From Vibrio sp. ED004 (GTDB lineage: Bacteria; Pseudomonadota; Gammaproteobacteria; Enterobacterales; Vibrionaceae): 64,000 nt of DNA. Made by a program: the position numbers and the translations under genes. Location: assembly GCF_023206395.1 (NCBI RefSeq), contig NZ_CP066150.1, positions 1,054,001-1,118,000 on the forward strand. The letters run 5' to 3'. Below, piece after piece: positions 44,743-54,618 of this stretch. The stretch's first letter is position 1. The number at the start of each line of letters is the position of its first letter. The notes beneath the pieces were generated by a model. It had not been told where the DNA came from. It ran no database searches and worked only from the letters and a program-made list of their open reading frames with translations.

Positions 44743-44808
44743 ATTTTCATTTTCTTTCATAATTCATTATTCGCTCAGTTAAGAAATATATAACCTTCAG
44801 GAATTCTT

Positions 44809-47367
44809 ATGAGCAAGATGAAGCTAGTCGTAATCGGTAACGGGATGGTCGGTCATCGCTATATCGAAGATTTAGTCGAGAAGACAGATGTTGCTAACAT
44901 GGACATTACGGTGTTCTGTGAAGAGCCTCGCGTAGCCTATGATCGTGTACACCTTTCTTCTTATTTTTCACACCATACTGCGGACGAACTTTCTTTAGTT
45001 AAAGAAGGCTTCTACGAGAAACACGGCATCAACATGCTGATCGGCGAACGTGCTATTAACGTTAACCGTGAAAAGAAAACAGTTTACTCAAGCACTGGTC
45101 GTGAAATTCAATACGACAAACTTATTCTTGCTACAGGTTCATTCCCATTCGTTCCGCCAATCAAAGGCAACGAAGGTAAAGACTGTTTTGTTTACCGCAC
45201 AATTGAAGATCTAAAAGCTATCGAAGCGACGGCTAAGAATTCTAAGTCTGGTGTGGTTGTTGGTGGTGGCCTACTTGGCCTTGAAGCGGCAGGTGCACTT
45301 AAAGCACTTGGCGTAACCACACACGTTGTTGAGTTTGCTCCTAAGCTAATGGCTGAGCAGCTTGACCAAGCGGGTGGTAACCAACTTCGTCAAAAAATCG
45401 AACGTATGGGCGTTAACGTACATACAAGCAAGAACACGCTTGAGATTGCTCCTGAAGGCACTGAAGCTCGTAACGTAATGCGCTTTGCAGACGGTACTGA
45501 GCTAGAAACTGATTTCATCGTATTCTCTGCTGGTATTCGCCCTCAAGACAAACTTGCTCGTCAAATGGGTCTAGGTATTGCGCCTCGTGGCGGTATCGAG
45601 ATTAACGATCACTGTCAAACGACAGACAAAGATATCTACGCAATCGGTGAGTGTGCGTCTTGGAACCAAACGTTCTACGGCCTTGTTGCTCCTGGTTACA
45701 AAATGGCTACAGTTGCTGTTGACCATGTTGTTGGCAACGAAAGCACATTTGAAGGTGCTGACATGTCTGCGAAGCTTAAGCTTCTAGGCGTGAAAGTGGG
45801 CTCTATCGGTGATGCGAACGGTCGTACTCCCGGTTGTAAGAGCTACGTTTACCAAAACGAAGAACAAGAAGTTTACAAGCGCCTAATCGTTTCTGAAGAC
45901 AACAAGAAGCTTCTTGGTGCGGTAATGGTTGGTGATACGTCTGACTACGGCGATCTTCTACAGCTTATGCTGAACGAAATTGACCTACCAGAACACCCAG
46001 ATGCTCTAATTCTTCCTGCTCATGCGGGTGCTGAAAAGCCAACACTTGGCGCAGACTCACTTCCTGAATCTGCAGTTATCTGTTCTTGTTTTGATGTGAC
46101 TAAAGGCAAGATCGCTCAAGCGGTTGCTGAAGGTCATCACACAATCGGTGATATCAAAGCAGTAACTGGCGCAGGTACTGGTTGTGGTGGTTGTATTCCA
46201 CTAGTGACTTCAGTATTAAATGCTGAACTAGCTAAAGCTGGTGTTGAAGTGAAGAACGACGTTTGTGAGCACTTTGCTTACTCTCGCCAAGAGCTTTTCC
46301 ACTTAATTCGCATCGAAGAAATCAAAACGTTCGATGAGCTACTAGAGAAATACGGTAAAGGCTACGGCTGTGAAGTATGTAAGCCTCTAGCGGGTTCTAT
46401 CCTTGCTTCTTGCTGGGGTGAACACATCCTTAAGCCTGAGCTAGTGAAGCTGCACGATACCAACGATAACTTCCTAGGTAACATGCAAAAAGATGGTACT
46501 TACTCTGTTATCCCTCGTATGGCGGGGGGTGAAGTGACACCTCAAGCACTTAGCGTTCTTGCTGATGTTGCTGCAGAATACAACCTGTACACCAAGATTA
46601 CGGGTGCACAACGTATCGGTCTATTCGGCGCTCAGAAAGATGACTTACCAGCTATCTGGAAGAAGTTAATCGCTGCGGGTTACGAAACGGGTCAAGCTTA
46701 CGCAAAAGCACTTCGTATGGCTAAGACATGTGTTGGTTCTACTTGGTGCCGTTACGGCGTTCAAGATTCAGTTGGCCTAGGCGTGATGATCGAGAACCGT
46801 TACAAAGGCATCCGTACTCCTCATAAGATGAAGTTTGGTGTGTCTGGTTGTACTCGTGAGTGTGCTGAAGCTCAAGGTAAAGACTTAGGTATCATCGCAA
46901 CTGACGCGGGTTGGAACATGTATGTGTGTGGTAACGGTGGTATGAAACCTCGTCACGCAGACTTACTGGCAAGCGACCTAGACCAAGAAACGCTGATCAA
47001 ATACATCGACCGTTTCATGATGTTCTACATTCGCACGGCTGCTCCACTACAACGTACTTCGGTATGGATGGACAACCTAGAAGGTGGTGTTGATTACCTA
47101 CGTGAAGTGATTGTAGACAACAAGCTTGGCATCAATGACCAACTTGAAACTGACATTGCTGGCCTAGTAGATAACTTTGCTTGTGAATGGACAGATACAA
47201 TCAACGACGAAGCTCAACTTAAACGCTTTGCACACTTCATCAATGCTGATGACCGTGATGAAAACGTTGTGTTTGTTGATGATGGCCGTGAACAGCACCG
47301 TCCAGCGACATTCACAGAGAAACACCCTGAAGCGAAGGGCGATATCCTTCACGTTGAACTGGTTTAA
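44809..47367 (+). CDS. nirB: NADH-dependent nitrite reductase, large subunit
   Basis: 852 residues, cytoplasmic, reducing nitrite to ammonium with NADH. In order: an FAD/NAD-binding reductase domain (LVVIGNGMVGHRY at the start, GGGLLGLEAAGAL), a Bfd-like [2Fe-2S] domain (CSCFDV ... GTGCGGCIPLV) and a C-terminal sulfite/nitrite reductase ferredoxin-like part. The siroheme-[4Fe-4S] cysteines are in GVSGCTRECAEAQ and VCGNGG. Length is normal and the gene looks intact. AGGAA precedes the ATG. nirD follows after 15 bases. Confidence 0.97.
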   Translation: MSKMKLVVIGNGMVGHRYIEDLVEKTDVANMDITVFCEEPRVAYDRVHLSSYFSHHTADELSLVKEGFYEKHGINMLIGERAINVNREKKTVYSSTGREIQYDKLILATGSFPFVPPIKGNEGKDCFVYRTIEDLKAIEATAKNSKSGVVVGGGLLGLEAAGALKALGVTTHVVEFAPKLMAEQLDQAGGNQLRQKIERMGVNVHTSKNTLEIAPEGTEARNVMRFADGTELETDFIVFSAGIRPQDKLARQMGLGIAPRGGIEINDHCQTTDKDIYAIGECASWNQTFYGLVAPGYKMATVAVDHVVGNESTFEGADMSAKLKLLGVKVGSIGDANGRTPGCKSYVYQNEEQEVYKRLIVSEDNKKLLGAVMVGDTSDYGDLLQLMLNEIDLPEHPDALILPAHAGAEKPTLGADSLPESAVICSCFDVTKGKIAQAVAEGHHTIGDIKAVTGAGTGCGGCIPLVTSVLNAELAKAGVEVKNDVCEHFAYSRQELFHLIRIEEIKTFDELLEKYGKGYGCEVCKPLAGSILASCWGEHILKPELVKLHDTNDNFLGNMQKDGTYSVIPRMAGGEVTPQALSVLADVAAEYNLYTKITGAQRIGLFGAQKDDLPAIWKKLIAAGYETGQAYAKALRMAKTCVGSTWCRYGVQDSVGLGVMIENRYKGIRTPHKMKFGVSGCTRECAEAQGKDLGIIATDAGWNMYVCGNGGMKPRHADLLASDLDQETLIKYIDRFMMFYIRTAAPLQRTSVWMDNLEGGVDYLREVIVDNKLGINDQLETDIAGLVDNFACEWTDTINDEAQLKRFAHFINADDRDENVVFVDDGREQHRPATFTEKHPEAKGDILHVELV

Positions 47368-47382
47368 TTGGGAGACGACATC

Positions 47383-47706
47383 ATGGCATTTACCAAAGTT
47401 TGTAAGATCGAAGACATTATCCCAGGTACAGGTGTTTGTGCATTGGTTGGTGGTGAGCAAGTAGCAGTCTTCCGCCCAACTAAGACTGAAGAAGTATTCG
47501 CGATTAGCAACACAGACCCTTACTTCCAGTCTAACGTGTTATCACGTGGTCTGATTGTAGAGCACAAAGAAGAGCTTTGGGTGGCAAGCCCGCTTAAGAA
47601 GCAACGCTTTAACCTGACAACAGGTGCGTGCATGGAAGACGAGAACTTCAACGTGAAAGCGTACAAAGCTCGTGTTACCAAAGGTGCTGTAGAAATCTCT
47701 GCTTAA
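47383..47706 (+). CDS. nirD: NADH-dependent nitrite reductase, small subunit
   Basis: 107 residues with a Rieske-like fold but no Rieske cysteine/histidine ligands, as is normal for NirD. The start at 47383 (MAFTKVCKIEDI) is preferred over an in-frame TTG at 47368 because GGGAGA lies just upstream of it. It associates with NirB. Confidence 0.94.
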   Translation: MAFTKVCKIEDIIPGTGVCALVGGEQVAVFRPTKTEEVFAISNTDPYFQSNVLSRGLIVEHKEELWVASPLKKQRFNLTTGACMEDENFNVKAYKARVTKGAVEISA

Positions 47707-47829
47707 TCTTTGGATGAATAAGATTTGATAGTTCAAGGGTTCTAGTTCTCGATATTGCCTTAACTCGGCAACTAGAGCCTTTTCCTATCCAATTTTAACT
47801 TTTAATTTTACTTTTTTAAGGACAACATT

Positions 47830-48645
47830 ATGTCTCCTGATTACAAACCAGCTGAATTCGTTCAAACGATGATTGATGTGGGTGAAGCGAAAACTAAAAC
47901 AAGTACTCGCGATCTTCTGATTCGAAGCACTATGGCTGGTATCATCCTTTCTTTAGCGGTTGTTGTTGCTATTACAGCAATGGTACAAACAGGCATTGGT
48001 CTTGTTGGCGCATTAGTGTTCCCAGTTGGTTTCGTTATTCTAAGTGTTATGGGTTACGACCTAGTAACTGGCGTTTTCGGCCTTGCTCCTTTAGCTAAAT
48101 TCGACAATCGCCCAGGCATTACTTGGGGGCGTATCCTACGTTGTTGGGGTATTGTTGGTCTTGGTAACCTTATCGGTTCTTTGATTGTTGCTTTCCTAGT
48201 GGCTGTTTCATTAACAGGTAACTTCTCTCTAGAGCCAAACGCTGTTGCTCAAAAATTCATTGCTGTTTCTACAGGTCGTAGCTTAGGTTTTGAAAACATG
48301 GGCATGGACGGATGGATCACGTGTTTCGTACGCGGTATCTTCTGTAATCTAATGGTATGTCTAGGTGTGATTGGTAACATGACAGCGCGTACTGTGTCTG
48401 GCCGTGTAGCAATGATGTGGTTCCCAATCTTCATCTTCTTCGCATTAGTATTTGAGCACACAGTAGTAAACATGTTCCTATTCCCACTGGGTATGATTCT
48501 TGGCGCTGATTTCGGTATCGCGACATGGTTGAACTTCAACCTTATCCCAACAATCCTAGGTAACATCGTTGGTGGTCTACTAATGACATGCGTTCCTCTA
48601 TACCTAACTCACGCTAAGACAGCTCCTTCTCTAGGCGCTAAGTAA
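47830..48645 (+). CDS. nirC: Formate/nitrite transporter family channel (NirC-like)
   Basis: 271 residues with six hydrophobic segments typical of the FocA/NirC family. Conserved text includes NLIGSLIVAFLVAVSL and FCNLMVCLGVIG. Its place directly after nirBD points to nitrite import (or export) for NirBD. TAAGGACA precedes the ATG. A terminator follows. Confidence 0.92.
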   Translation: MSPDYKPAEFVQTMIDVGEAKTKTSTRDLLIRSTMAGIILSLAVVVAITAMVQTGIGLVGALVFPVGFVILSVMGYDLVTGVFGLAPLAKFDNRPGITWGRILRCWGIVGLGNLIGSLIVAFLVAVSLTGNFSLEPNAVAQKFIAVSTGRSLGFENMGMDGWITCFVRGIFCNLMVCLGVIGNMTARTVSGRVAMMWFPIFIFFALVFEHTVVNMFLFPLGMILGADFGIATWLNFNLIPTILGNIVGGLLMTCVPLYLTHAKTAPSLGAK

Positions 48646-48682
48646 TTCTGAATACGGTGAAACGTAATTTAGTATGAGATTG

Positions 48683-48710
48683 AAAGCCCCAACGAAGTGT
48701 TTGGGGCTTT
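48683..48710 (+). terminator. Terminator of nirBDC
   Basis: A 10-bp perfect stem (AAAGCCCCAA / TTGGGGCTTT) with an 8-nt loop and a T-run, 38 bases after nirC. Confidence 0.9.
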
Positions 48711-48941
48711 TTTAGTTCAAACGCCTTAAGTATCACCAAGGTGTTGATTCTAATTGAGTAAAATACCTGCAATAGATCGTTTTGTTATAATTACTTCTAT
48801 CTTCGTTAGTATTTAAACTGAATATTTATATCAACACCTGATAGTCTAAGGGTTAAGGATTTGGATAAGTCATCATGAATACAGTGACTTATCACATAGA
48901 TTGAAGCTTGAGATAAAACAAGCAAACCTTCGGAGCACAGC

Positions 48942-49712
48942 ATGTCAGAAGTATCGTCATCGAATGTTAAAGAAGTAAACAAAGGATTTGTTTCATTGGT
49001 GGGTGCAGGTCCGGGTGACCCAGACCTACTTACGCTAAAAGCAGCACGAGTGATTCAACAAGCAGACGTCTTGGTATATGACCGCTTGGTATCAAAAGAT
49101 ATTTTGGCGATGGCTAACCCAGACGCAGAAATGCTTTATGTGGGTAAAAAGCTTGATCATCACTGTGTACCGCAAGATCAGATCAACCAATTGTTGGTCA
49201 CGAAAGCACAAGAGAATAAGCATGTAGTACGCCTGAAAGGTGGTGACTCGTTTATCTTTGGACGTGGCGGGGAAGAGTGTGAAACTCTGGCTGAGAATGA
49301 CGTGAAATTTGAAGTCATTCCTGGTATCACTGCAGCGGCTGGTGCTACGGCTTATGCGGGTATCCCGTTGACTCACCGTGACCACGCGCAAAGCGTCCAG
49401 TTTATTACCGGCCACTTAAAGAAAGATGGCGAAGATATCGACTGGCAATCTCTTGCTCAGCACAATCACACGATCGTGTTCTACATGGGTTTAAAAGAGA
49501 GTCCGAATATTCAGAAAAACTTGCTTGATAATGGTATGCGAGCAGACATGCCTGTAGCGATTATCGAAAACGGAACTCGCCAAGAACAGAAGGTGTATCG
49601 AGGTGGATTGAGTGACTTAGCTAGCCTTGCGAGCGTCGCTAAAAGCCCGGCTTTGATCGTTGTTGGCAGCGTGGCTCAGCTTCATGAAAAACTCGATTGG
49701 TTTAACAAGTAA
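48942..49712 (+). CDS. cobA: Uroporphyrinogen-III C-methyltransferase
   Basis: 256 residues, SUMT type. It transfers two methyl groups from SAM to uroporphyrinogen III, giving precorrin-2 for siroheme, the cofactor of NirB. Signatures: VGAGPGDPDLLTLKA, ADVLVYDRLVS, VVRLKGGDSFIFGRGGEE and EVIPGITAAAGATAYAGIPL. The CysG dehydrogenase/chelatase half is absent, so that step is encoded elsewhere. CGGAG precedes the ATG. Its position after nirBDC fits cofactor supply. Confidence 0.95.
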   Translation: MSEVSSSNVKEVNKGFVSLVGAGPGDPDLLTLKAARVIQQADVLVYDRLVSKDILAMANPDAEMLYVGKKLDHHCVPQDQINQLLVTKAQENKHVVRLKGGDSFIFGRGGEECETLAENDVKFEVIPGITAAAGATAYAGIPLTHRDHAQSVQFITGHLKKDGEDIDWQSLAQHNHTIVFYMGLKESPNIQKNLLDNGMRADMPVAIIENGTRQEQKVYRGGLSDLASLASVAKSPALIVVGSVAQLHEKLDWFNK

Positions 49713-49742
49713 CCGAGTCACACTTAATCGATTTGTTTTGAG

Positions 49743-50285
49743 TTAAATACTGCAGCGGCTACTTTGTCGCTGCATTTCTTGTTGGCGCATTGGCATTTCG
49801 TCGATGATATTGGTGATTTTCTGCCAGTCTGTTTTACCGTTCCATCTGTGCTTCTCTTTTCCGTCTTTACCAATCAATACCGCAGTGTGTGACCCTTTGG
49901 GGATCTCATAAACGCTGGTTACTGCCTCTAGGTTAAACTCTTCTTCTAACCAAGTGGGTACGGTGTAGCCACTCTCTGCAATCACCATGATAACCACATC
50001 ACGTTCGTCCAATTGACAGTTGTTGATCAACACTTCGTTTAGAAACTCTTTGACGACAGAGTCTTCTGTTGGCGCGAAATAGATGACGCTTCGGTGTGGC
50101 AGCTGACTGGAATGAGAATAAGCTGGGTAGGCAAGCACTGAGTTGATGGTTAAGCTCATGATTAACACCGTACTGATAGTTAGAACCTTTAAAACATTAG
50201 ACCAAATGTTCGAGTGATTGGCTGCTTGTGCCGCTTTGGTTGTTCCCATGCTTGTGCACGATTTGTGTGTTTGTCGGTGTAGCAT
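49743..50285 (-). CDS. DUF4174 protein (periplasmic, thioredoxin-like)
   Basis: 180 residues from the ATG at 50285 (AGGAGG 7 bases upstream; the frame is open to 50291). A membrane/signal segment (VLKVLTISTVLIMSLTINSVLA) is followed by a small alpha/beta domain with RSVIYFAPTEDSVVKEFLNE, AVLIGKDGKEKHRWNG and the end IIDEMPMRQQEMQ, a pattern I associate with DUF4174. No redox-active CxxC is present. The biological role of the family is not known. It stands alone and is divergent from the NYN gene. Confidence 0.75.
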   Translation of the reverse strand: MLHRQTHKSCTSMGTTKAAQAANHSNIWSNVLKVLTISTVLIMSLTINSVLAYPAYSHSSQLPHRSVIYFAPTEDSVVKEFLNEVLINNCQLDERDVVIMVIAESGYTVPTWLEEEFNLEAVTSVYEIPKGSHTAVLIGKDGKEKHRWNGKTDWQKITNIIDEMPMRQQEMQRQSSRCSI

Positions 50286-50551
50286 AGCCAACCTCCTTTT
50301 AATACGCTAAGCCTGAGTACGATTCAGTTGTGACGTGAATAAAGCTCACGAAACAAGGCGCCATCTAACAGCAGAACAAATCGACTGACTTTAAGTATAG
50401 TTAGGTTTACGCCAAAGGTGCTTAGGTCACCACTAAATATAATCAGATTTACGTTAACGATAGCCGCCAGGTTCATTTTTATTGAGTAAAGCGACTCGCA
50501 TTTTACAATTGAATAGAATAGGGTATACGGAAAATCTAAAGGTATGAATTT

Positions 50552-51025
50552 ATGGAAAACATAGCAATTTTGGTCGACGTTCAGAACGTTTACTACACGA
50601 CACGCGATAAATACCGTTCTAACTTCGACTATAACCAGTTTTGGTATGTTGCCACGGAAGGGCGTAATGTGGTTGCCGCTAATGCTTACGCAATCTCTAG
50701 CCAAGATCCTAAACAACGTCAATTTCACCATATCCTTCGCGGTGTGGGCTTTAACGTAAAGTTAAAACCATTTATCCAGCGCCGAGACGGTAGTGCCAAA
50801 GGTGACTGGGATGTGGGTATTGCTTTAGATGCTATAGAACTCGCAGAAACGGTTGATACGATCGTTCTGGTATCTGGAGACGGTGATTTTGAAATCCTCG
50901 TAGAGCGAATCAAGGAACGTTTTGGTAAGCCTGTAGAAGTGTACGGTGTTCCGGGATTAACTGCTCAAAATCTTATCGATTCTGCCTCAAAATTTGTACC
51001 GATAGAAAAAGATTTCCTTCTTTAG
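50552..51025 (+). CDS. NYN-domain protein (LabA/DUF88-like)
   Basis: 157 residues, a PIN-like NYN nuclease fold. The acidic positions are conserved: ILVDVQNVYYT near the start, KGDWDVGIALDAIE in the middle and VLVSGDGDFEILVERI towards the end. LabA-like proteins of this size are thought to be RNA-acting or regulatory. AAAGG precedes the ATG. No operon partner was found. Confidence 0.88.
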   Translation: MENIAILVDVQNVYYTTRDKYRSNFDYNQFWYVATEGRNVVAANAYAISSQDPKQRQFHHILRGVGFNVKLKPFIQRRDGSAKGDWDVGIALDAIELAETVDTIVLVSGDGDFEILVERIKERFGKPVEVYGVPGLTAQNLIDSASKFVPIEKDFLL

Positions 51026-51102
51026 GGTTAATCTCTCATTTTATAATTGAAATCAATAATAACGATAATTAAAATGCAAACTATTATTATTTATCGGTTT
51101 GT

Positions 51103-51771
51103 ATGATGTCGCGCGTTTTAGTTGTTGATGATGATATTCAGTTGTGTGAATTATTGGGCGAAGTATTAGAAAATGAGGGGTATCACGTTGATACTGTTCA
51201 TTGCGGTGAGTCCGCGCTTGAGTTTATTCAATCGAACCCTGTCGATTTGGTTTTACTCGATGTAATGCTTCCAAACCTAAGCGGTATTCAAGTGGCAAGA
51301 CGCATTTGTCAGCGTTTTGCTACTCCCATTCTTATGTTGACCGCGCTTAATGATGACGCTTCAATGCTTGATGGCTACCAAGCGGGCGCCGACCAGTACA
51401 TCGCCAAACCTTTCAATGTTCCTGAACTCTTGACTCGTATTAAGGTGATCTTACGCCGAGTGGGCTTTGAGCGTCAGAGACAATCTTTAGCATCTTCTAA
51501 TCATGGTTTGTGTGAACAACTCTCTCGTTTACCGCTAACGGGTACAGAAAAAGATCTGCTTGATTATCTAATCAAAAATGATGGTATCGTTGTTTCTAAA
51601 TCCGATCTTCAGATTCATGTTTTGAAGAAAGAGCTTTGTCCCTTCGACCGTAATTTAGATATGCATATCAGCAACATACGTCGAAAGCTTGTGCAGGCAG
51701 GCTTGTCAAAACAACATATTAAAACTGTTCGTGGTAAAGGCTACAGTTACCTAGAGTCGGTAGGAGCATGA
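51103..51771 (+). CDS. OmpR-family response regulator (CpxR-like)
   Basis: 222 residues: a receiver domain with acidic pair VVDDD, phospho-acceptor Asp53 in VLLDVML and Lys102 in YIAKPFN, then a winged-helix domain with NLDMHISNIRRKLVQAG and KTVRGKGYSYL. The following sensor kinase overlaps it by 4 bases (ATGA), so the two are co-translated. It resembles CpxR in length and order; the regulated genes are unknown. Confidence 0.92.
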   Translation: MMSRVLVVDDDIQLCELLGEVLENEGYHVDTVHCGESALEFIQSNPVDLVLLDVMLPNLSGIQVARRICQRFATPILMLTALNDDASMLDGYQAGADQYIAKPFNVPELLTRIKVILRRVGFERQRQSLASSNHGLCEQLSRLPLTGTEKDLLDYLIKNDGIVVSKSDLQIHVLKKELCPFDRNLDMHISNIRRKLVQAGLSKQHIKTVRGKGYSYLESVGA

Positions 51772-53153
51772 GTGCCAAGCTAATACGCTGCCCGGACTTC
51801 ATCGCTAAGCGAAAAGATGGTTTAACCTTTCAATTGTTTAGTTACCTGACAGTGATTCTAGTGAGCATCTTGATCCTGCAAGGTGTGGCGGAAAGAGCCT
51901 TAATGAAGACCTTACTGAAGGTGCCTGAATCCGTCAAAGCTGAAATGCTCGACCTTGCTTATCAAGCTAACGTGTTGATCGAAGAAGGGGATATGGATGA
52001 GCTTGCCGATTGGGGTAATGCTCAGCGCTATTATCTCTTTGTAATTGATAAAGATAACCGTCCAATCACACATCGACACATGCACCCGCACTTCGAATTT
52101 AAACTCAAGTACCTGCGTACCTTAGATCATCAGCTCAGTGACCGTGTGAGTAAGCCTATTTTTGGTTTGCCACTGGATAACGGCAAAACACTGGTGATTC
52201 AACTACCTCATCAATTTCACCCAGCTAAATCCTTTGCACCGTATTCCTACATGTTAAAAGCCGTGATTGCTCTTATCGTGTTGTCGCTGTTCTCTATTAT
52301 TATGGCGAAAAGCCTGCAACAGCCACTCGATCGTTTAAGAGAGGCCAGTCGAAGGCTCGCGCAAGGGGACTTCTCGGTGAGTGTGGTCTCTGAACTCGAT
52401 TCAACTACGAGAGAATTTAATGAACTCGCTCATGACTTTGACCACATGACGTTTGAAATCAAATCATTGGCCGAAAAGCAGCGTCGTTTGATTCGTGATG
52501 TCTCTCATGAGCTCAGGACTCCCTTAGCAAGGCAAAACCTCGCTTTACACTTATTGCGAAGTAAGGTCGATGACAAGAGCATTGGTTTGCTCGATCGTAT
52601 GGAAAGTGAAACAGAAGAGATGAACAAGCTGGTGGGTGAGATCCTGGAATTCAGCCGACTAGAAACGTCTCGTTATGATTCCAAATTAACTTTAATGCAC
52701 CTTGAACACTATTGTTCGATGCTGATTGCTCAGATGCAAAACGATTTGAAGCCAAACCAAACACTGGTCGGTGATTTACTAACGTCAACATCGATGGTGA
52801 ATGTTGATGAGAGGCTGCTTCTAAGAGTGATTGGTAATCTGGTCGGTAACGCCATTAAATACGCAGGCGAACATGCTCATGTAGTCGTTACTACTTACGA
52901 ACAAATGACAGATAAACGTTACAGTGTCATATCTGTAGAAGATGACGGTGATGGCATTCCTGATAACAAGATTGCAGGTATATTCGACCCGTTTACGCGC
53001 ATTGAGTCAGCTCGAGACAAACAGTCTGGTGGCTACGGCCTAGGGCTTGCGATTGTTAAAGAAGCGATGGGTGTGATGAATGGGCACGTTACTGCTGAGA
53101 ATAGAGAAGGTGGGGGACTCAGGGTCAATCTTATGTTCCCAATCGACGATTAA
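51768..53153 (+). CDS. Sensor histidine kinase (CpxA-like)
   Basis: 461 residues. Two membrane helices (about 25-45 and 163-180) enclose a periplasmic sensor of about 115 residues. HAMP follows, then a HisKA domain with the phospho-His in RDVSHELRTPLARQ (His247), and an HATPase with NLVGNAIKYA, VEDDGDGIPDNK and GGYGLGLAIVKEAM. It pairs with the overlapping response regulator. A His-rich periplasmic stretch (THRHMHPHFEF) might bind metal; that is inference. A terminator follows. Confidence 0.92.
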   Translation: MSAKLIRCPDFIAKRKDGLTFQLFSYLTVILVSILILQGVAERALMKTLLKVPESVKAEMLDLAYQANVLIEEGDMDELADWGNAQRYYLFVIDKDNRPITHRHMHPHFEFKLKYLRTLDHQLSDRVSKPIFGLPLDNGKTLVIQLPHQFHPAKSFAPYSYMLKAVIALIVLSLFSIIMAKSLQQPLDRLREASRRLAQGDFSVSVVSELDSTTREFNELAHDFDHMTFEIKSLAEKQRRLIRDVSHELRTPLARQNLALHLLRSKVDDKSIGLLDRMESETEEMNKLVGEILEFSRLETSRYDSKLTLMHLEHYCSMLIAQMQNDLKPNQTLVGDLLTSTSMVNVDERLLLRVIGNLVGNAIKYAGEHAHVVVTTYEQMTDKRYSVISVEDDGDGIPDNKIAGIFDPFTRIESARDKQSGGYGLGLAIVKEAMGVMNGHVTAENREGGGLRVNLMFPIDD

Positions 53154-53217
53154 CTTAAGTACTTTTTCTAGAGATAGTTAATATCGAATACGAATTCAAA
53201 AAACGATACTCAATAAA

Positions 53218-53245
53218 AAACGCCACTGCATCTGCAGTGGCGTTT
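53218..53245. terminator. Bidirectional terminator
   Basis: A 13-bp perfect stem (AAACGCCACTGCA / TGCAGTGGCGTTT) with a 2-base apex between the convergent kinase and symporter genes. A-runs and T-runs flank both sides. Confidence 0.88.
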
Positions 53246-53313
53246 CTGTTTTAGTTAAGGTGTAGCCATTAATTACACCTTAGCTCGAAGGCAAAAGCGT
53301 CAGAGAAACTAGA

Positions 53314-54618
53314 TTATGCCTGTTGGCGTGCTAGCTTAACTTCTTCTTCTTTCTCGCCGGCTGCTGGGTCATTGAAGCGAGACTCATCAAGAGCACCTTC
53401 AGACTTCGCCACGATGATAGATACGGCACTATCACCTGTGATGTTTACAGCGGTACGAATCATATCAAGAAGACGGTCAACACCCATGATTAGAGCGATA
53501 CCTTCTAGCGGTAGGCCAACTTGGTTCAATACCATCGCTAGCATAACAAGACCCACACCAGGAACACCTGCAGTACCTACAGACGCCAGTGTCGCCGTTA
53601 GGATAACCATTAGGTAATCACCCATTGATAGGTCAATGTTGTACGCTTGCGCGATAAACGCTGTCGCAACACCTTGCATGATAGCAGTACCGTCCATGTT
53701 CACAGTCGCACCTAGTGGTACTGTGAAAGACGCCACTTTGTTGTCTACGCCCATGCGGTTTTTCGCCGTTTCCATTGTTACTGGAATCGTTGCGTTTGAA
53801 GATGCTGTTGAGAATGCAAACATGATTGCATCTTCCATCTTACGTAGGAACGTAATCGGGCTAAGGCCTGTGAATCCTTTAAGCATTGCGCTGTAAGTAA
53901 CCAAACCGTGTAACAGTAGGGTACCTGCAAGTACTAAGAAGTATTCTGCTAGGTTCCAAATCGCACCCAAGCCAAGGCCAGAGAACAGTTTTGCCATTAA
54001 GAAGAACACGCCGTAAGGAGCAAGGTTCATTAGTAGCGCAACTAGCTTCATGATCACTTCGTTTAGATCAGAGAAAACTGCAGCGATACGTTCACCGGGT
54101 TTGCCCGCCGCACTGATTGCGATACCAAACAACACTGCAAATACGATAACTTGTAACGTTTTGCCCTCAGCCATCGCCTGAATAGGGTTGGTTGGGAACA
54201 TGTCGATGATTACTTGGCCCAGAGAAGGGGCATCAGCTGATTTGAAAGAGCTCGCAGCAGTAAGATCCGCACCAGCTCCAGGTTGGAACAGGTTACCGAT
54301 AGTAAGTGCTAGAGTGATAGCAACGGCTGTAGTACCGATATAAAGTGCAAGCGTTTTGCCACCCATACGGCCAAGAGTTGATAAGTCTTTAAGAGAACTT
54401 GTACCACACACTAGTGAAACGAAAACTAGTGGGACAACAAGCATTTTTAAACTGGCGACAAAAATTTGTCCGCCTACTTCAAAGAGTCCGTTAACGATGT
54501 AGTTGTTAACAAATCCACTTTCTGCAAAAAGGGATTGAATGGCAAATCCCGTGAATATACCTACGACCATACCGAGGATTACTCGACCAGTCAGAGACAT
54601 AGGTTTCTTGGTATTCAT
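53314..54618 (-). CDS. Dicarboxylate/amino acid:cation symporter (DAACS family)
   Basis: 434 residues with eight membrane segments and the two re-entrant hairpins of the glutamate/dicarboxylate transporters. Key motifs: FAFSTASSNATIPVTMETA (HP1), ATVNMDGTAIMQGVATAFIA (NMDGT, cation site) and SVGTAGVPGVGLVMLAMVL (HP2). The substrate (glutamate, aspartate or C4-dicarboxylate) cannot be fixed from sequence. AAGGAG precedes the ATG. Confidence 0.93.
   Translation of the reverse strand: MNTKKPMSLTGRVILGMVVGIFTGFAIQSLFAESGFVNNYIVNGLFEVGGQIFVASLKMLVVPLVFVSLVCGTSSLKDLSTLGRMGGKTLALYIGTTAVAITLALTIGNLFQPGAGADLTAASSFKSADAPSLGQVIIDMFPTNPIQAMAEGKTLQVIVFAVLFGIAISAAGKPGERIAAVFSDLNEVIMKLVALLMNLAPYGVFFLMAKLFSGLGLGAIWNLAEYFLVLAGTLLLHGLVTYSAMLKGFTGLSPITFLRKMEDAIMFAFSTASSNATIPVTMETAKNRMGVDNKVASFTVPLGATVNMDGTAIMQGVATAFIAQAYNIDLSMGDYLMVILTATLASVGTAGVPGVGLVMLAMVLNQVGLPLEGIALIMGVDRLLDMIRTAVNITGDSAVSIIVAKSEGALDESRFNDPAAGEKEEEVKLARQQA

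Larger units (their letters stand above)
44171..44808. other. Long regulatory region upstream of nirB
   Basis: About 640 gene-free bases. The right half holds a strong Fur-box-like palindrome (44536-44550), a NarP-like inverted heptamer pair (44700-44714) and an FNR-like site (44729-44742). The left half (44171-44520) holds nothing I recognise. A 39-codon ORF at 44598-44717 has no Shine-Dalgarno and is not called. Confidence 0.55.

Noticed and set aside
48249..48566. 105-codon ORF antisense to nirC
   Set aside because: Shadow of a well-conserved membrane protein gene.
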